Notes under the pieces: generated by a model | Told to the model about the DNA's origin: nothing | Seen by the model: only the letters and a program-made list of their open reading frames with translations | Database searches by the model: none | DNA from: Pseudomonas hefeiensis | GTDB taxonomy: Bacteria > Pseudomonadota > Gammaproteobacteria > Pseudomonadales > Pseudomonadaceae | Direction of reading: 5' to 3' | Length of the DNA: 64,000 nucleotides | NCBI RefSeq assembly: GCF_030687835.1 | Contig: NZ_CP117449.1 | Span: 4,650,001 to 4,714,000, forward strand | Part shown: positions 45,737 through 54,137 of the stretch, piece after piece | How positions within the stretch are numbered: the first letter of the stretch is position 1 | Layout: every line of letters begins with the position of its first letter | Program-made: the position numbers and the translations under genes

Positions 45737-46047
45737 AAAAAGACCCGGGTGCGTATGAGATAGAAAGGCGCGCCATTCAAGCCCCCTCGCCACAAGACTT
45801 TCTGCAGTGGCGCGCAAATAGTCGTCAAGATTATGTGACAGTTGTAGGTCAATTCCCACCCGAAAATCTCCGGCACATGGCTACGCCAGCCAATACGTAA
45901 CGAAAACTTTACGATATTGACCTTTATCAACGACTGATGTCTTCATCCTGCCGCTGCACCGACGCCTGCTTCGGGTTATCTCTAATGCATCGCTGGACAT
46001 AACAACAAACAAGCCGTCCCCCAGAGGGAAATCAGCAGGAGAGCAGC
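45737..46047. other. Divergent phhR-phhA control region
   Basis: This is a 311-bp gap between divergent phhR and phhA. It holds one clear TyrR/PhhR-type box (45896-45913). A GGAG(AG) ribosome-binding site stands just before the phhA ATG. No coding sequence was recognised in it. Confidence 0.7.
45896..45913. promoter_or_regulatory. PhhR/TyrR operator
   Basis: CGTAAC-GAAAAC-TTTACG matches the TyrR box TGTAAA-N6-TTTACA with symmetric changes at the outer positions. It lies about 135 bp before phhA and about 160 bp before phhR, so it could serve both genes. Confidence 0.65.
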
Positions 46048-46833
46048 ATGAAGCAGACGCAGTACGTGGCCCGCGAGCCCGATGCGCAAGGTTTTATCCA
46101 CTACACCGCCGAAGAACACGCGGTGTGGAACACGCTGATCACCCGCCAGCTCAAAGTCATCGAAGGCCGTGCGTGCCAAGAGTACCTGGACGGTATCGAC
46201 AAGCTGGGCCTGCCCCACGACCGTATTCCGCAATTGGCTGAAATCAACAAGGTGCTGGGCGAAACCACTGGTTGGCAGGTGGCCCGGGTGCCGGCGCTGA
46301 TCCCCTTCCAAACCTTTTTTGAATTGCTCGCCAGCAAGCAGTTTCCGGTCGCGACTTTTATTCGTACTCGCGAAGAATTGGATTACCTGCAAGAGCCGGA
46401 CATTTTCCACGAGATATTTGGCCACTGCCCGCTGCTGACCAACCCCTGGTTTGCAGAATTTACCCACACCTACGGCAAACTCGGGCTACAGGCTTCCAAG
46501 GAAGAACGCGTCTACCTGGCGCGCTTGTATTGGATGACCATTGAGTTCGGCCTGGTGCAAACCCCGCAGGGCCGGCGCATCTACGGTGGCGGCATCCTGT
46601 CGTCGCCCAAGGAAACCGTTTACTGCCTGTCGGACGAGCCGGAGCATCAAGCCTTCGATCCGCTGGAAGCCATGCGCACGCCGTATCGCATCGACATCCT
46701 GCAACCGGTGTATTTCGTACTCCCCGAGCTCAAGCGCCTGTTTGACCTGGCCCACGAAGACATCATGGGCATGGTCAAGCGCGGTCGTGAACTGGGCTTG
46801 CACGCGCCGAAATTTCCGCCAAAAGCCGCGTGA
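46048..46833 (+). CDS. phhA: Phenylalanine 4-hydroxylase PhhA
   Basis: This 261-residue monooxygenase converts Phe to Tyr using tetrahydrobiopterin and Fe(II). The iron facial triad is visible: His121 and His126 in DIFHEIFGHCP and Glu166 in WMTIEFG. It lacks the N-terminal regulatory ACT domain of animal enzymes, as is normal for bacteria. It is first of phhABC, after an AGGAGAG ribosome-binding site. Confidence 0.98.
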   Translation: MKQTQYVAREPDAQGFIHYTAEEHAVWNTLITRQLKVIEGRACQEYLDGIDKLGLPHDRIPQLAEINKVLGETTGWQVARVPALIPFQTFFELLASKQFPVATFIRTREELDYLQEPDIFHEIFGHCPLLTNPWFAEFTHTYGKLGLQASKEERVYLARLYWMTIEFGLVQTPQGRRIYGGGILSSPKETVYCLSDEPEHQAFDPLEAMRTPYRIDILQPVYFVLPELKRLFDLAHEDIMGMVKRGRELGLHAPKFPPKAA

Positions 46834-46932
46834 ACCGCGTCTTTTAATCTCAATTGAGTCTGTTGCATAACGCCGCTTTGCTTTAGCGTGAGTGCATCGA
46901 CGTTTTTCAAATATTCGATCCAGGAACACACC

Positions 46933-47289
46933 ATGAACACTCTGAACCAAGCCCATTGCGAAGCCTGCCGCGCCGACGCTCCACAAGTCAGCGACGAAGA
47001 ACTGCCGGTATTGATCAAGCAGATCCCGGACTGGAATATCGAAGTGCGCGACGGCGTGATGCAGTTGGAAAAGGTCTTCCTGTTCAAGAACTTCAAGCAC
47101 GCCCTGGCCTTCACCAACGCCGTTGGTGAAATCTCCGAGGCCGAAGGTCATCATCCGGGTTTGCTCACCGAATGGGGCAAAGTCACCGTGACCTGGTGGA
47201 GCCACTCCATCAAGGGCTTGCACCGCAATGACTTCATCATGGCCGCCCGCACCGATGACGTGGCCAAGAGCGCCGAGGGCCGCAAGTAA
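46933..47289 (+). CDS. phhB: Pterin-4-alpha-carbinolamine dehydratase PhhB
   Basis: This 118-residue DCoH/PCD protein has the active-site segment [21 protein letters not shown] and the distal [13 protein letters not shown]. It regenerates dihydrobiopterin after each PhhA turnover. The ATG at 46933 ([15 protein letters not shown]) follows the usual family N terminus. The 15 extra upstream codons are not supported. The stop codon overlaps the phhC ATG (TAATG). Confidence 0.97.
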   Translation: MNTLNQAHCEACRADAPQVSDEELPVLIKQIPDWNIEVRDGVMQLEKVFLFKNFKHALAFTNAVGEISEAEGHHPGLLTEWGKVTVTWWSHSIKGLHRNDFIMAARTDDVAKSAEGRK

Positions 47290-48482
47290 TGCATTTCGAT
47301 GCCATCGGCCGGGTACCCGGCGATCCGATTCTCGGCCTGATGGAGGCTTACGCGGCGGACAGCAATCCGCGTAAGTTCGACTTGGGCGTGGGTGTCTATA
47401 AAGACGCCCAGGGGCTGACGCCGATTCTTGCATCAGTCAAACAGGCCGAGCAGCGCCTGGTGGACCGCCAGAGCACCAAGACCTACATCGGCGGTCATGG
47501 CGACGCCGCGTTCGGCCAATTGATCAATGAATTGGTGTTGGGCGCCGACTCGACGCTGATCAAGGACAAACGCGCCGGTGCTACCCAGACGCCGGGCGGC
47601 ACCGGCGCCCTGCGCCTGAGTGCCGACTTCATCGCCCAATGCCTGCCAGGCCGCGGCGTATGGTTGAGCAACCCGACCTGGCCGATTCACGAAACCATCT
47701 TCGCCGCCGCCGGGGTCAAGGCCAGCCATTATCCCTACGTAGGCACCGACAACCGCCTGGATTTCGACGCGATGCTGGCGACCCTGAGCCAGGCCCCCAA
47801 GGGCGATGTGGTGCTACTGCATGCTTGCTGCCACAACCCCACCGGCTTCGACCTGACACAGGAACAATGGCGCCTGGTACTGGAGGTGATGCGCAGCCGC
47901 AACCTGCTGCCGTTGATCGACTTCGCTTATCAAGGTTTCGGCGATGGGCTGGAGCAAGACGCCTGGGCCGTACGGCTGTTTGCCCAGGCACTGCCTGAAG
48001 TACTGATCACCAGTTCCTGTTCGAAGAATTTCGGCCTGTACCGCGACCGCACCGGTGCGCTGATCGTCTGCGCCGGCGATGCCGACAAACTGGTGGACAT
48101 CCGCAGCCAACTGGCAAACATCGCCCGCAACCTGTGGTCAACGCCGCCGGATCATGGCGCGGCGGTAGTGGCGACGATCCTGGGCAACCCGGAACTCAAA
48201 AGCCTGTGGGCCGACGAAGTGCAGACCATGCGCCTGCGTATTGCGCAGTTGCGCAGCGGCCTGCTGGAAGCGCTCGAACCCCACGGCTTGCGTGAACGCT
48301 TCGCTCACATCGGCGTGCAACGGGGGATGTTTTCCTACACCGGCCTGACGCCGGAACAGGTCAGGCACCTGCGCGAACGCCACAGCGTGTACATGGTCGG
48401 CACAGGCCGGGCCAACGTGGCAGGCATCGATGCCACGCGCCTGGATTTGCTGGCTGAGGCGATTGCTGACGTGTGCAAGTAA
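47289..48482 (+). CDS. phhC: Aromatic amino acid aminotransferase PhhC
   Basis: This 397-residue class I aspartate/tyrosine aminotransferase has YIGGHGDAAF, WLSNPTWPIHE, HACCHNPTGFDLT and the PLP lysine in SSCSKNFGLYRDRTGA. It transaminates Tyr to 4-hydroxyphenylpyruvate, the next step after PhhA. Translation is coupled to phhB by a one-base overlap. A REPIN follows within about 30 bp. Confidence 0.96.
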   Translation: MHFDAIGRVPGDPILGLMEAYAADSNPRKFDLGVGVYKDAQGLTPILASVKQAEQRLVDRQSTKTYIGGHGDAAFGQLINELVLGADSTLIKDKRAGATQTPGGTGALRLSADFIAQCLPGRGVWLSNPTWPIHETIFAAAGVKASHYPYVGTDNRLDFDAMLATLSQAPKGDVVLLHACCHNPTGFDLTQEQWRLVLEVMRSRNLLPLIDFAYQGFGDGLEQDAWAVRLFAQALPEVLITSSCSKNFGLYRDRTGALIVCAGDADKLVDIRSQLANIARNLWSTPPDHGAAVVATILGNPELKSLWADEVQTMRLRIAQLRSGLLEALEPHGLRERFAHIGVQRGMFSYTGLTPEQVRHLRERHSVYMVGTGRANVAGIDATRLDLLAEAIADVCK

Positions 48483-48513
48483 CCAGCCTTTGAATAGCTG
48501 AACACATCCCCTT

Positions 48514-48636
48514 GTGGCGAGGGGATTTATCCCTGCGCAGCAGGCCTTAAATCCGTCATCTCGGAGAGTCAGGTTGCCTTGTATCGAAGGTTTTGGGGCT
48601 GCTGCGCAGCCCAGCGGGGATAAATCCCCTCGCCAC
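48514..48636. repeat. REPIN of the GTGGCGAGGGGAT family after phhC
   Basis: GTGGCGAGGGGATTTATCCC at 48514 is inverted at 48617-48636. Inner sequence includes CTGCGCAGCAG / CTGCTGCGCAG. A short third copy of the right edge (CACAGATAAG) repeats just downstream, up to about 48680. Confidence 0.85.
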
Positions 48637-48693
48637 AGATAAGTCCTCTTCACCACAGATAAGACCTCTTCACCACAGAAGCTGCGCCAGACG

Positions 48694-49263
48694 TTAGACC
48701 TGTGGGCCCGTCCACTCCCGGACAAACTGCCCGACATCTTCCTTCGGCGCCGTGCGCGCTTCTTTCTGCGGTGTGCCCAGGTAGAGAAAACCGATCACTT
48801 CTTCACCGTCCTCAAGACCAAGCCCCTTGGCCACATGAGGCGAGTACGCCAGCTCACCTGTACGCCAGACCCCGCCCACCCCTTGGGCATAAGCCGCCAA
48901 CAGGATCCCGTGGGCAGCGCAACCGGCCGCCAGCAGTTGCTCGGCTTTCGGGATTTTGAAATGGTCCTGCAAACGTGCAATCACCACCACAACCAGGGGC
49001 GCGCGCAACGGGCCGTTGAGCGCCTTCTCCACGACCGCTTCGGATACCAGCGGATCATTGAACCGCGCCGCTTCGGCCAGGAGTTCGCCCATGCGATGAC
49101 GCGCTTGCCCTTCGACCGTCAGAAAACGCCACGGCCGCAACTGGCCGTGGTCCGGGGCCCGCATCGCAGCGGCGAACATGACCTCGCGTTGTTCGGCGGT
49201 AGGTGCCGGGTCCACCAGGCGCGGGACGGAAACACGGTTGAGCAAAGCGTCGAGAGCCTGCAT
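48694..49263 (-). CDS. Nitroreductase family protein (YdjA-like)
   Basis: This 189-residue FMN-dependent reductase has LLNRVSVPRLVDPAPT followed by MRAPDHGQLRPWRFLTVEG, and AAYAQGVGGVWRTG, matching the short YdjA subgroup of nitroreductases. The physiological substrate is unknown. It is on the minus strand, converging with phhC across the REPIN. Its ATG follows GGAGGTGG. Confidence 0.9.
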   Translation of the reverse strand: MQALDALLNRVSVPRLVDPAPTAEQREVMFAAAMRAPDHGQLRPWRFLTVEGQARHRMGELLAEAARFNDPLVSEAVVEKALNGPLRAPLVVVVIARLQDHFKIPKAEQLLAAGCAAHGILLAAYAQGVGGVWRTGELAYSPHVAKGLGLEDGEEVIGFLYLGTPQKEARTAPKEDVGQFVREWTGPQV

Positions 49264-49386
49264 CGGCCACCTCCTGAAAAAATGTCCAGCTATTCTAGAG
49301 GCTTGTGCAACGAGTTCGTTAGCTCAAATTCCAATGCCAGAAGGGCATGGCACAGAGCGCCGGCCTCAAGTGCCTCCGGGTTGCGG

Positions 49387-49414
49387 TTTACTTGCCGCTT
49401 GTCGCGGGTAGAAT
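49387..49414 (+). promoter_or_regulatory. Possible sigma-70 promoter of trkH
   Basis: TTTACT, 16 bases, then TAGAAT, 34 bp before the trkH ATG. The boxes are near-consensus (TTGACA/TATAAT), spacing slightly short. Confidence 0.4.
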
Positions 49415-49447
49415 GACGCCCTTCCCTTTTCAGCCCGAGCGGACTTC

Positions 49448-50902
49448 ATGGCGTTGCCGACCCTGCGGATCATTGGTTTCATCATCGGCATCTTCCTGAT
49501 CACCCTGGCGATCTTCATGGTTGTGCCCATGGCCACCTTGCTGATCTTCGAGCGCACCAACGACCTGCCATCGTTCCTCTGGTCGAGCATGATCACTTTT
49601 GTCGCCGGCCTGGCCCTGGTCATTCCCGGACGCCCGGAACACGTGAACCTGCGGCCCCGGGACATGTATCTGCTGACCGTCAGCAGTTGGCTGGTGGTGT
49701 GTATCTTTGCCGCGTTGCCCTTCCTGCTGACCCAGCACATCAGCTATACCGATTCGTTCTTCGAAAGCATGTCCGGGATCACCGCCACTGGCGCCACGGT
49801 CCTGAGCGGCCTGGATAACATGTCCCCCGGCATCCTGATGTGGCGCTCGCTGCTGCACTGGCTCGGCGGTATCGGCTTCATCGCCATGGCGGTGGCGATC
49901 CTGCCGCTGTTGCGCATCGGTGGTATGCGGCTGTTCCAGACCGAGTCCTCCGACCGCTCGGAGAAAGTCATGCCGCGCTCCCATATGGTGGCGCGGCTGA
50001 TCGTGGCGTCCTATGTGGGCATCACCATTCTCGGCACCCTGGCACTGTGGTGGGCAGGGATGAGTCTGTTCGATGCCATCAACCATGCGATGTCGGCGAT
50101 CTCCACCGGCGGATTCTCGACATCGGACCAATCCCTGGCCAAATGGACCGAACCGGCGGTGCATTGGGTCATTATCGTTATCATGATTCTCGGCAGCCTG
50201 CCGTTTGCCTTGTACGTCTCGACGCTGCGAGGCAATCGCCGCGCGCTGATCAAGGACCAGCAGGTCCAGGGCCTGCTGACGGTGCTGCTGGTGACCTGGG
50301 TGGTGCTAGGCACCTGGTATTGGGCGACTACCGAACTGCACTGGCTGGAGGCTCTGCGGCACGTGGCGCTGAACGTGACATCAATCGTCACCACCACCGG
50401 CTTCTCCCTGGGAGACTACAGTCTGTGGGGTAATTTCTCGCTGATGTTGTTCTTCTACCTGGGTTTCGTCGGCGGCTGTTCAGGTTCGACGGCCGGCGGG
50501 ATCAAGATTTTCCGCTTCCAGGTCGCCTACATCCTGCTCAGGGCTAACCTTAAGCAACTGATCCACCCGCGCGCGGTGATCAAGCAGAAATACAACGGCC
50601 ACCGCCTCGACGAAGAAATCGTGCGCTCGATTCTCACCTTCTCGTTCTTCTTCGCCATCACCATCTGCGTGATTGCCCTGCTGCTTTCGCTACTGGGGGT
50701 GGAATGGATGACTGCGCTGACCGGCGCGGCCAGTACCGTGTCCGGCGTGGGCCCGGGGCTGGGAGAGACCATCGGCCCGGCCGGCAACTTTGCCCCGCTA
50801 CCGGATGCCGCCAAGTGGATTCTGTCGGGAGGCATGCTGCTGGGCCGACTGGAGATCATCACCGTGTTCGTGCTGTGTATCCCGGCATTCTGGCGTCACT
50901 GA
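49448..50902 (+). CDS. trkH: Trk potassium uptake membrane subunit TrkH
   Basis: This 484-residue polytopic inner-membrane protein shows the four quasi-repeat filter loops: MSGITATGAT, AISTGGFST, VTTTGFSLG and TVSGVGPGLG. It also has GGCSGSTAGGIKIFR before loop 4. It is the K+ translocating subunit that works with TrkA, which is not in the window. Its 3' end overlaps the convergent AraC gene by 7 bp. Confidence 0.96.
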   Translation: MALPTLRIIGFIIGIFLITLAIFMVVPMATLLIFERTNDLPSFLWSSMITFVAGLALVIPGRPEHVNLRPRDMYLLTVSSWLVVCIFAALPFLLTQHISYTDSFFESMSGITATGATVLSGLDNMSPGILMWRSLLHWLGGIGFIAMAVAILPLLRIGGMRLFQTESSDRSEKVMPRSHMVARLIVASYVGITILGTLALWWAGMSLFDAINHAMSAISTGGFSTSDQSLAKWTEPAVHWVIIVIMILGSLPFALYVSTLRGNRRALIKDQQVQGLLTVLLVTWVVLGTWYWATTELHWLEALRHVALNVTSIVTTTGFSLGDYSLWGNFSLMLFFYLGFVGGCSGSTAGGIKIFRFQVAYILLRANLKQLIHPRAVIKQKYNGHRLDEEIVRSILTFSFFFAITICVIALLLSLLGVEWMTALTGAASTVSGVGPGLGETIGPAGNFAPLPDAAKWILSGGMLLGRLEIITVFVLCIPAFWRH

Positions 50903-51933
50903 CCGGCCTGGCCATGGGCTGACCGCGCCCGGTATTCACCGGGTGTCGTGTCGAACCAGCGTCGAAAGGCCCGGAAAAAATTGCTCGGGTCAGCGAACCC
51001 CAACAGATAAGCGATTTCCAGCAGGGTCAAGGCCGGTTGCGCCAGGTACTGTTCGGCCAGTTCGCGGCGGGTGTCATCGAGCAGGTTCTGGAAACTGGTG
51101 CCCTCTTCCTGCAAGCGTCGCTGCAAGGTGCGCTGGGACAGGTGCAGTGTCTGCGCCACCACGTCACGCTTGGGCTCCCCCCGTGGCAGCAGCCGGCACA
51201 GCACTTGCCGGGTCTGGTGAGTCACGCGGCTTTCGGAAAAACGCGCCAGGTACTCACCGGCAAACCGGTCGTGGAGCTGCGCCATGGCCTCGTTGGCGGT
51301 AGGTAGCGGTGCCTCCATGTCGCTGCGTTCGAAAATCAACGCGTCGTAGGGCGCGCCGAACACCAGCGGCGCGGGAAACGCCTGTTGATAAGGTGCCAGG
51401 TCAACGGGTTCGGCGCCCTGGAACAGCACCTTCATCGGGTGCAGGGTGCGCCCGGTCAACCAGTTGCACATGGCCAGCGCACAGGCCAGGGAAGCCTCAG
51501 CACTTTGGCGGGTGGGCGGGAGATGGTCGCCATGCACTGTCAGGACCAATCCGTAGCCACCCTCCAGCAGGCGAAAGCTCAGGTCGGCGCTTTCAGCGAT
51601 GATCCGCTGATATCGAACGAGCCGCTGGAAACCCTCGACCAACGTGCGACTAGACATCAAGGCATACCCGACCACATGAAACGACGCCGGGCGCACCACT
51701 TTACCCATGTTCAAGGCGATGGCCGGGTTACCCGACAACTCCACCGCGCATTGCCAGAGTCGGGTCATCGAATCCTGAGGGAAACGTGCATCCGGATCCT
51801 CCAGCGCGTCAAAGTCCAGCCCCAGCTGGTTGAACAGCATTCGACAATCCAGGCCGTCCATTTCCAGTGCCTTGACAATCCCCATCGCCCAGCTTGAAGA
51901 AGTTGTTCGTTCGCTCATGACGTTTACTTGCAT
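50896..51933 (-). CDS. AraC-family regulator with arabinose-binding-like N domain
   Basis: The 345-residue protein has an N-terminal Arabinose_bd-type domain (about 20-210; NPAIALNMGKVVRPASFHVVGYALMSSRTL). A C-terminal double HTH (about 240-335) has LHLSQRTLQRRLQEEGTSFQNLLDDTRRELA and IAYLLGFADPSNFFRAFRRW. This layout is that of OruR/VirS-type regulators. The effector is unknown. ATGs at 51933 and 51918 are both possible. Confidence 0.88.
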   Translation of the reverse strand: MQVNVMSERTTSSSWAMGIVKALEMDGLDCRMLFNQLGLDFDALEDPDARFPQDSMTRLWQCAVELSGNPAIALNMGKVVRPASFHVVGYALMSSRTLVEGFQRLVRYQRIIAESADLSFRLLEGGYGLVLTVHGDHLPPTRQSAEASLACALAMCNWLTGRTLHPMKVLFQGAEPVDLAPYQQAFPAPLVFGAPYDALIFERSDMEAPLPTANEAMAQLHDRFAGEYLARFSESRVTHQTRQVLCRLLPRGEPKRDVVAQTLHLSQRTLQRRLQEEGTSFQNLLDDTRRELAEQYLAQPALTLLEIAYLLGFADPSNFFRAFRRWFDTTPGEYRARSAHGQAGQ

Positions 51934-52077
51934 GACGAGCCGCAGGGTACGGCTTGATTTGCGAAGGATACTAAAGTGGCGCCCATTGTCACTGGTCGTT
52001 GCAAGTGATCGCTCTAGACTTCAAGCAAACGTTGGACGCACAGTGTCATCAGAACAATAACCACAGAGCCGACAGTC

Positions 52078-52389
52078 GTGGAAAACACCAGACGCTTCAA
52101 TACGTTCGCTGAGTTCTACCCCTATTATCTCAACGAACACAACAACAGCACCTGCCGACGCTTGCACTTCATCGGCACCTCCCTGGTCATCCTGATTTTC
52201 GCCCTGGCCCTCATCATCGGGAATGGGTGGTGGCTGATCGCCTTGCCTTTTGCCGGCTACGGCTTCGCCTGGGTCGGGCATTTTTTCTTTGAAAAAAACC
52301 GTCCCGCCACCTTCCAGCACCCGCTCTACAGCTTGTTCGGCGATTTCGTCATGTATCGAGACATGCTGCTGGGCAAGGTTCCCTTCTAG
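52078..52389 (+). CDS. Small Mpo1/DUF962-family membrane protein
   Basis: This 103-residue protein has histidines in the family pattern YLNEHNNSTCRRLHFIGTS and WVGHFFFEKNRPATFQHPL, around two central hydrophobic helices (about 31-66). Eukaryotic Mpo1 is an Fe(II)-dependent dioxygenase in fatty-acid alpha-oxidation. The bacterial function is not established. The start is GTG. Its stop is followed with no gap by the ATG of the HD-domain gene, so the two are co-translated. Confidence 0.85.
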   Translation: MENTRRFNTFAEFYPYYLNEHNNSTCRRLHFIGTSLVILIFALALIIGNGWWLIALPFAGYGFAWVGHFFFEKNRPATFQHPLYSLFGDFVMYRDMLLGKVPF

Positions 52390-52998
52390 ATGCCTGCAAC
52401 CAAAGGATTGTCGATGAGTTCACATGCACGTTTTACCCACATGCAGGAAGGCACCCAGGAAGACTGGGCGATCATCGCGGCCGATTTCAGCGCCTATGCC
52501 CGGCAACTACCGGGCCGAATCCTGACCCATTTGAAGTTGCTGGACGGCGACTTCGGCGGTTTTCCGGTGGATCGCCTGACCCATTCCCTGCAAACCGCCA
52601 CCCGCGCCTATCGTGACGGACGGGACGAGGAGTATGTGATCTGCGCCCTGCTCCACGACATCGGCGACACCTTGGGCACGTACAATCACCCGGACATTGC
52701 CGCTGCCATCCTCAAGCCGTTCGTCAGCCCCGAAAACCTGTGGATGGTGGAGAAACACGGGATTTTCCAGGGCTATTACTTCTTCCATCACCTGGGCATG
52801 GACCGGCACCTGCGCGAGCAATTCAAAGCGCATCCTCAGTACCAGGCGACCATTGATTTCTGCGCCCGATACGACGCCGCGGCGTTCGATGCCGAGTACG
52901 ACACCCTGCCGTTGAGTTTCTTCGAGCCGATGCTGGAAAGAGTGTTTGCCGCGCCGAAGCAGTCGATCTACAAGGCGGCGATGGCTGAACAGGTTTGA
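52390..52998 (+). CDS. HD-domain protein, possibly PhnZ-like oxygenase or phosphohydrolase
   Basis: This 202-residue protein has ordered His/Asp ligands: LTHSLQTATRA, CALLHDIGDTLG (HD), YNHPDIAAAIL and VEKHGIFQGYYFFHH. The His-HD-His-His spacing resembles the di-iron HD oxygenases (PhnZ, myo-inositol oxygenase) as well as HD phosphohydrolases, and sequence alone does not decide. It starts at ATG 52390 directly after the Mpo1-like stop. An internal ATG at 52414 is an alternative. Coupling to an oxidative lipid enzyme family favours an oxygenase, by inference only. Confidence 0.8.
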   Translation: MPATKGLSMSSHARFTHMQEGTQEDWAIIAADFSAYARQLPGRILTHLKLLDGDFGGFPVDRLTHSLQTATRAYRDGRDEEYVICALLHDIGDTLGTYNHPDIAAAILKPFVSPENLWMVEKHGIFQGYYFFHHLGMDRHLREQFKAHPQYQATIDFCARYDAAAFDAEYDTLPLSFFEPMLERVFAAPKQSIYKAAMAEQV

Positions 52999-53032
52999 GC
53001 CTGGCTGATTGCTGGGGACCGCTGCGCGGTCC

Positions 53033-53170
53033 ATCGCGGGCAAGCCTTGCTCCCACAGGCTGTGCTTGCTCTCACAGGCTGTACTTGCTTCCACAGGTAG
53101 TGCTTGCTCTCACAGCTAGTGCTGCTCTCACAGGCTGTGAATACCTGTGGGAGCAAGGCTTGCCCGCGAT
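53033..53170. repeat. REPIN with perfect 27-bp arms and internal tandem repeats
   Basis: The 27-bp sequence at 53033-53059 (ATCGCGGGCAAGCCTTGCTC and CCACAGG) is exactly inverted at 53144-53170. The space between is filled by about five copies of a 19-bp unit (see the tandem repeat entry). It lies between the HD-domain gene and the convergent phosphoesterase gene. Confidence 0.9.
53047..53140. repeat. Five tandem 19-bp units inside the REPIN
   Basis: Units of the form TTGCTCCCACAGGCTGTGC recur head-to-tail from 53047: four of 19 bp and a last one of 18 bp, differing at one to four positions. The first overlaps the left REPIN arm, so the array seems to have grown by duplication of the arm's edge. 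Confidence 0.85.
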
Positions 53171-53184
53171 GGCGTCAGATCGGC

Positions 53185-54003
53185 TCACGCCGGCTCGCTG
53201 ACTTTCAACTCAGCCTGGATCAACGCCTCACGCGCCTGGGCATCGGCCAACCGATACAACTCGATCGACCCGTCCCAGTGTTCGATCAGCGCCGTGCACG
53301 ACTCAACCCAATCGCCACAATTGAGATACTCCACCTCGCCTACCCTGCGGATCTCGGCGTGGTGAATATGCCCGCACACCACGCCGTGCAGTTCACGCTT
53401 CACACATTCATGGGAGATGGCTTCTTCAAAATCACTGATAAAGCTGACCGCCGTCTTGACCTTGTGCTTGAGGTACGCCGACAACGACCAATAACCGTAG
53501 CCATAACGGGCCCGCCAATGGTTGAGCCAGCGGTTCAGCGTGAGGGTGAACTCGTAGGCCCAATCGCCAAGGAATGCCAGCCAACGGTGGTACCGGGTAA
53601 TGACATCGAATTGATCGCCATGGATCACCAGCAAATGCCGGCCGTCCGCAGTGACGTGCACCGCTTCGTCCACCAGTTGGATATTGCCCAGGATCAGCTT
53701 GGAATAACGCCGCAGGAATTCGTCGTGGTTGCCGGTGACATAGATCACCTCGGTGCCGCGCTTGCTCATGGTCAGCAAGCGACGTATGACGTTGGTGTGA
53801 GCCTGTGGCCAGTATATGCCGCCGCGCAGCTTCCAGCCGTCGATGATGTCACCCACCAGATAGATCTTGTCGGCATGATAGCCCTTGAGAAACTGCGACA
53901 AATGCTCGGCCTGGCAGTCCCGGGTGCCCAGATGCACATCGGAAATCCATAGGGTGCGAACACGCTGTTTGCGGCTGGGTCTGGCGAGCTCGGCGCTGGT
54001 CAT
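53185..54003 (-). CDS. LpxH-like metallophosphoesterase (UDP-2,3-diacylglucosamine diphosphatase family)
   Basis: This 272-residue calcineurin-like phosphoesterase has the full metal motif series SDVHLGTRD, GDIIDGW, GNHDE, HGDQFD and GHIHHAE. The longer, insert-containing form is distinct from the housekeeping LpxH and is common in Pseudomonas. It probably acts on a lipid-linked or UDP-sugar substrate. The ATG at 54003 is preferred because AGAGGG stands 6 bases before it. An upstream GTG at 54030 is possible. Confidence 0.87.
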   Translation of the reverse strand: MTSAELARPSRKQRVRTLWISDVHLGTRDCQAEHLSQFLKGYHADKIYLVGDIIDGWKLRGGIYWPQAHTNVIRRLLTMSKRGTEVIYVTGNHDEFLRRYSKLILGNIQLVDEAVHVTADGRHLLVIHGDQFDVITRYHRWLAFLGDWAYEFTLTLNRWLNHWRARYGYGYWSLSAYLKHKVKTAVSFISDFEEAISHECVKRELHGVVCGHIHHAEIRRVGEVEYLNCGDWVESCTALIEHWDGSIELYRLADAQAREALIQAELKVSEPA

Positions 54004-54137
54004 GGGCAACCCTCTGATCGTTTTAGCCACTTTGCCTCCCTGCGGTTAATACCCCATGACAAACACAAGTCGGTTACATGACAGCGCGAAGCACCGTGGC
54101 CTCGGTGTATGCTGACGGCCTGCCCCGGGAGACCGCG

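Noticed and set aside
45960-45990. Sigma-54-like TGCACCGACGCCTGC before phhA
   Set aside because: The -24 GG is GC and PhhR has a degenerate sigma-54 loop, so a sigma-54 promoter is unlikely.
53047-53140. Short regular repeats resembling a CRISPR array
   Set aside because: Units are directly adjacent with no unique spacers, no cas genes are near, and the block sits inside a REPIN hairpin.
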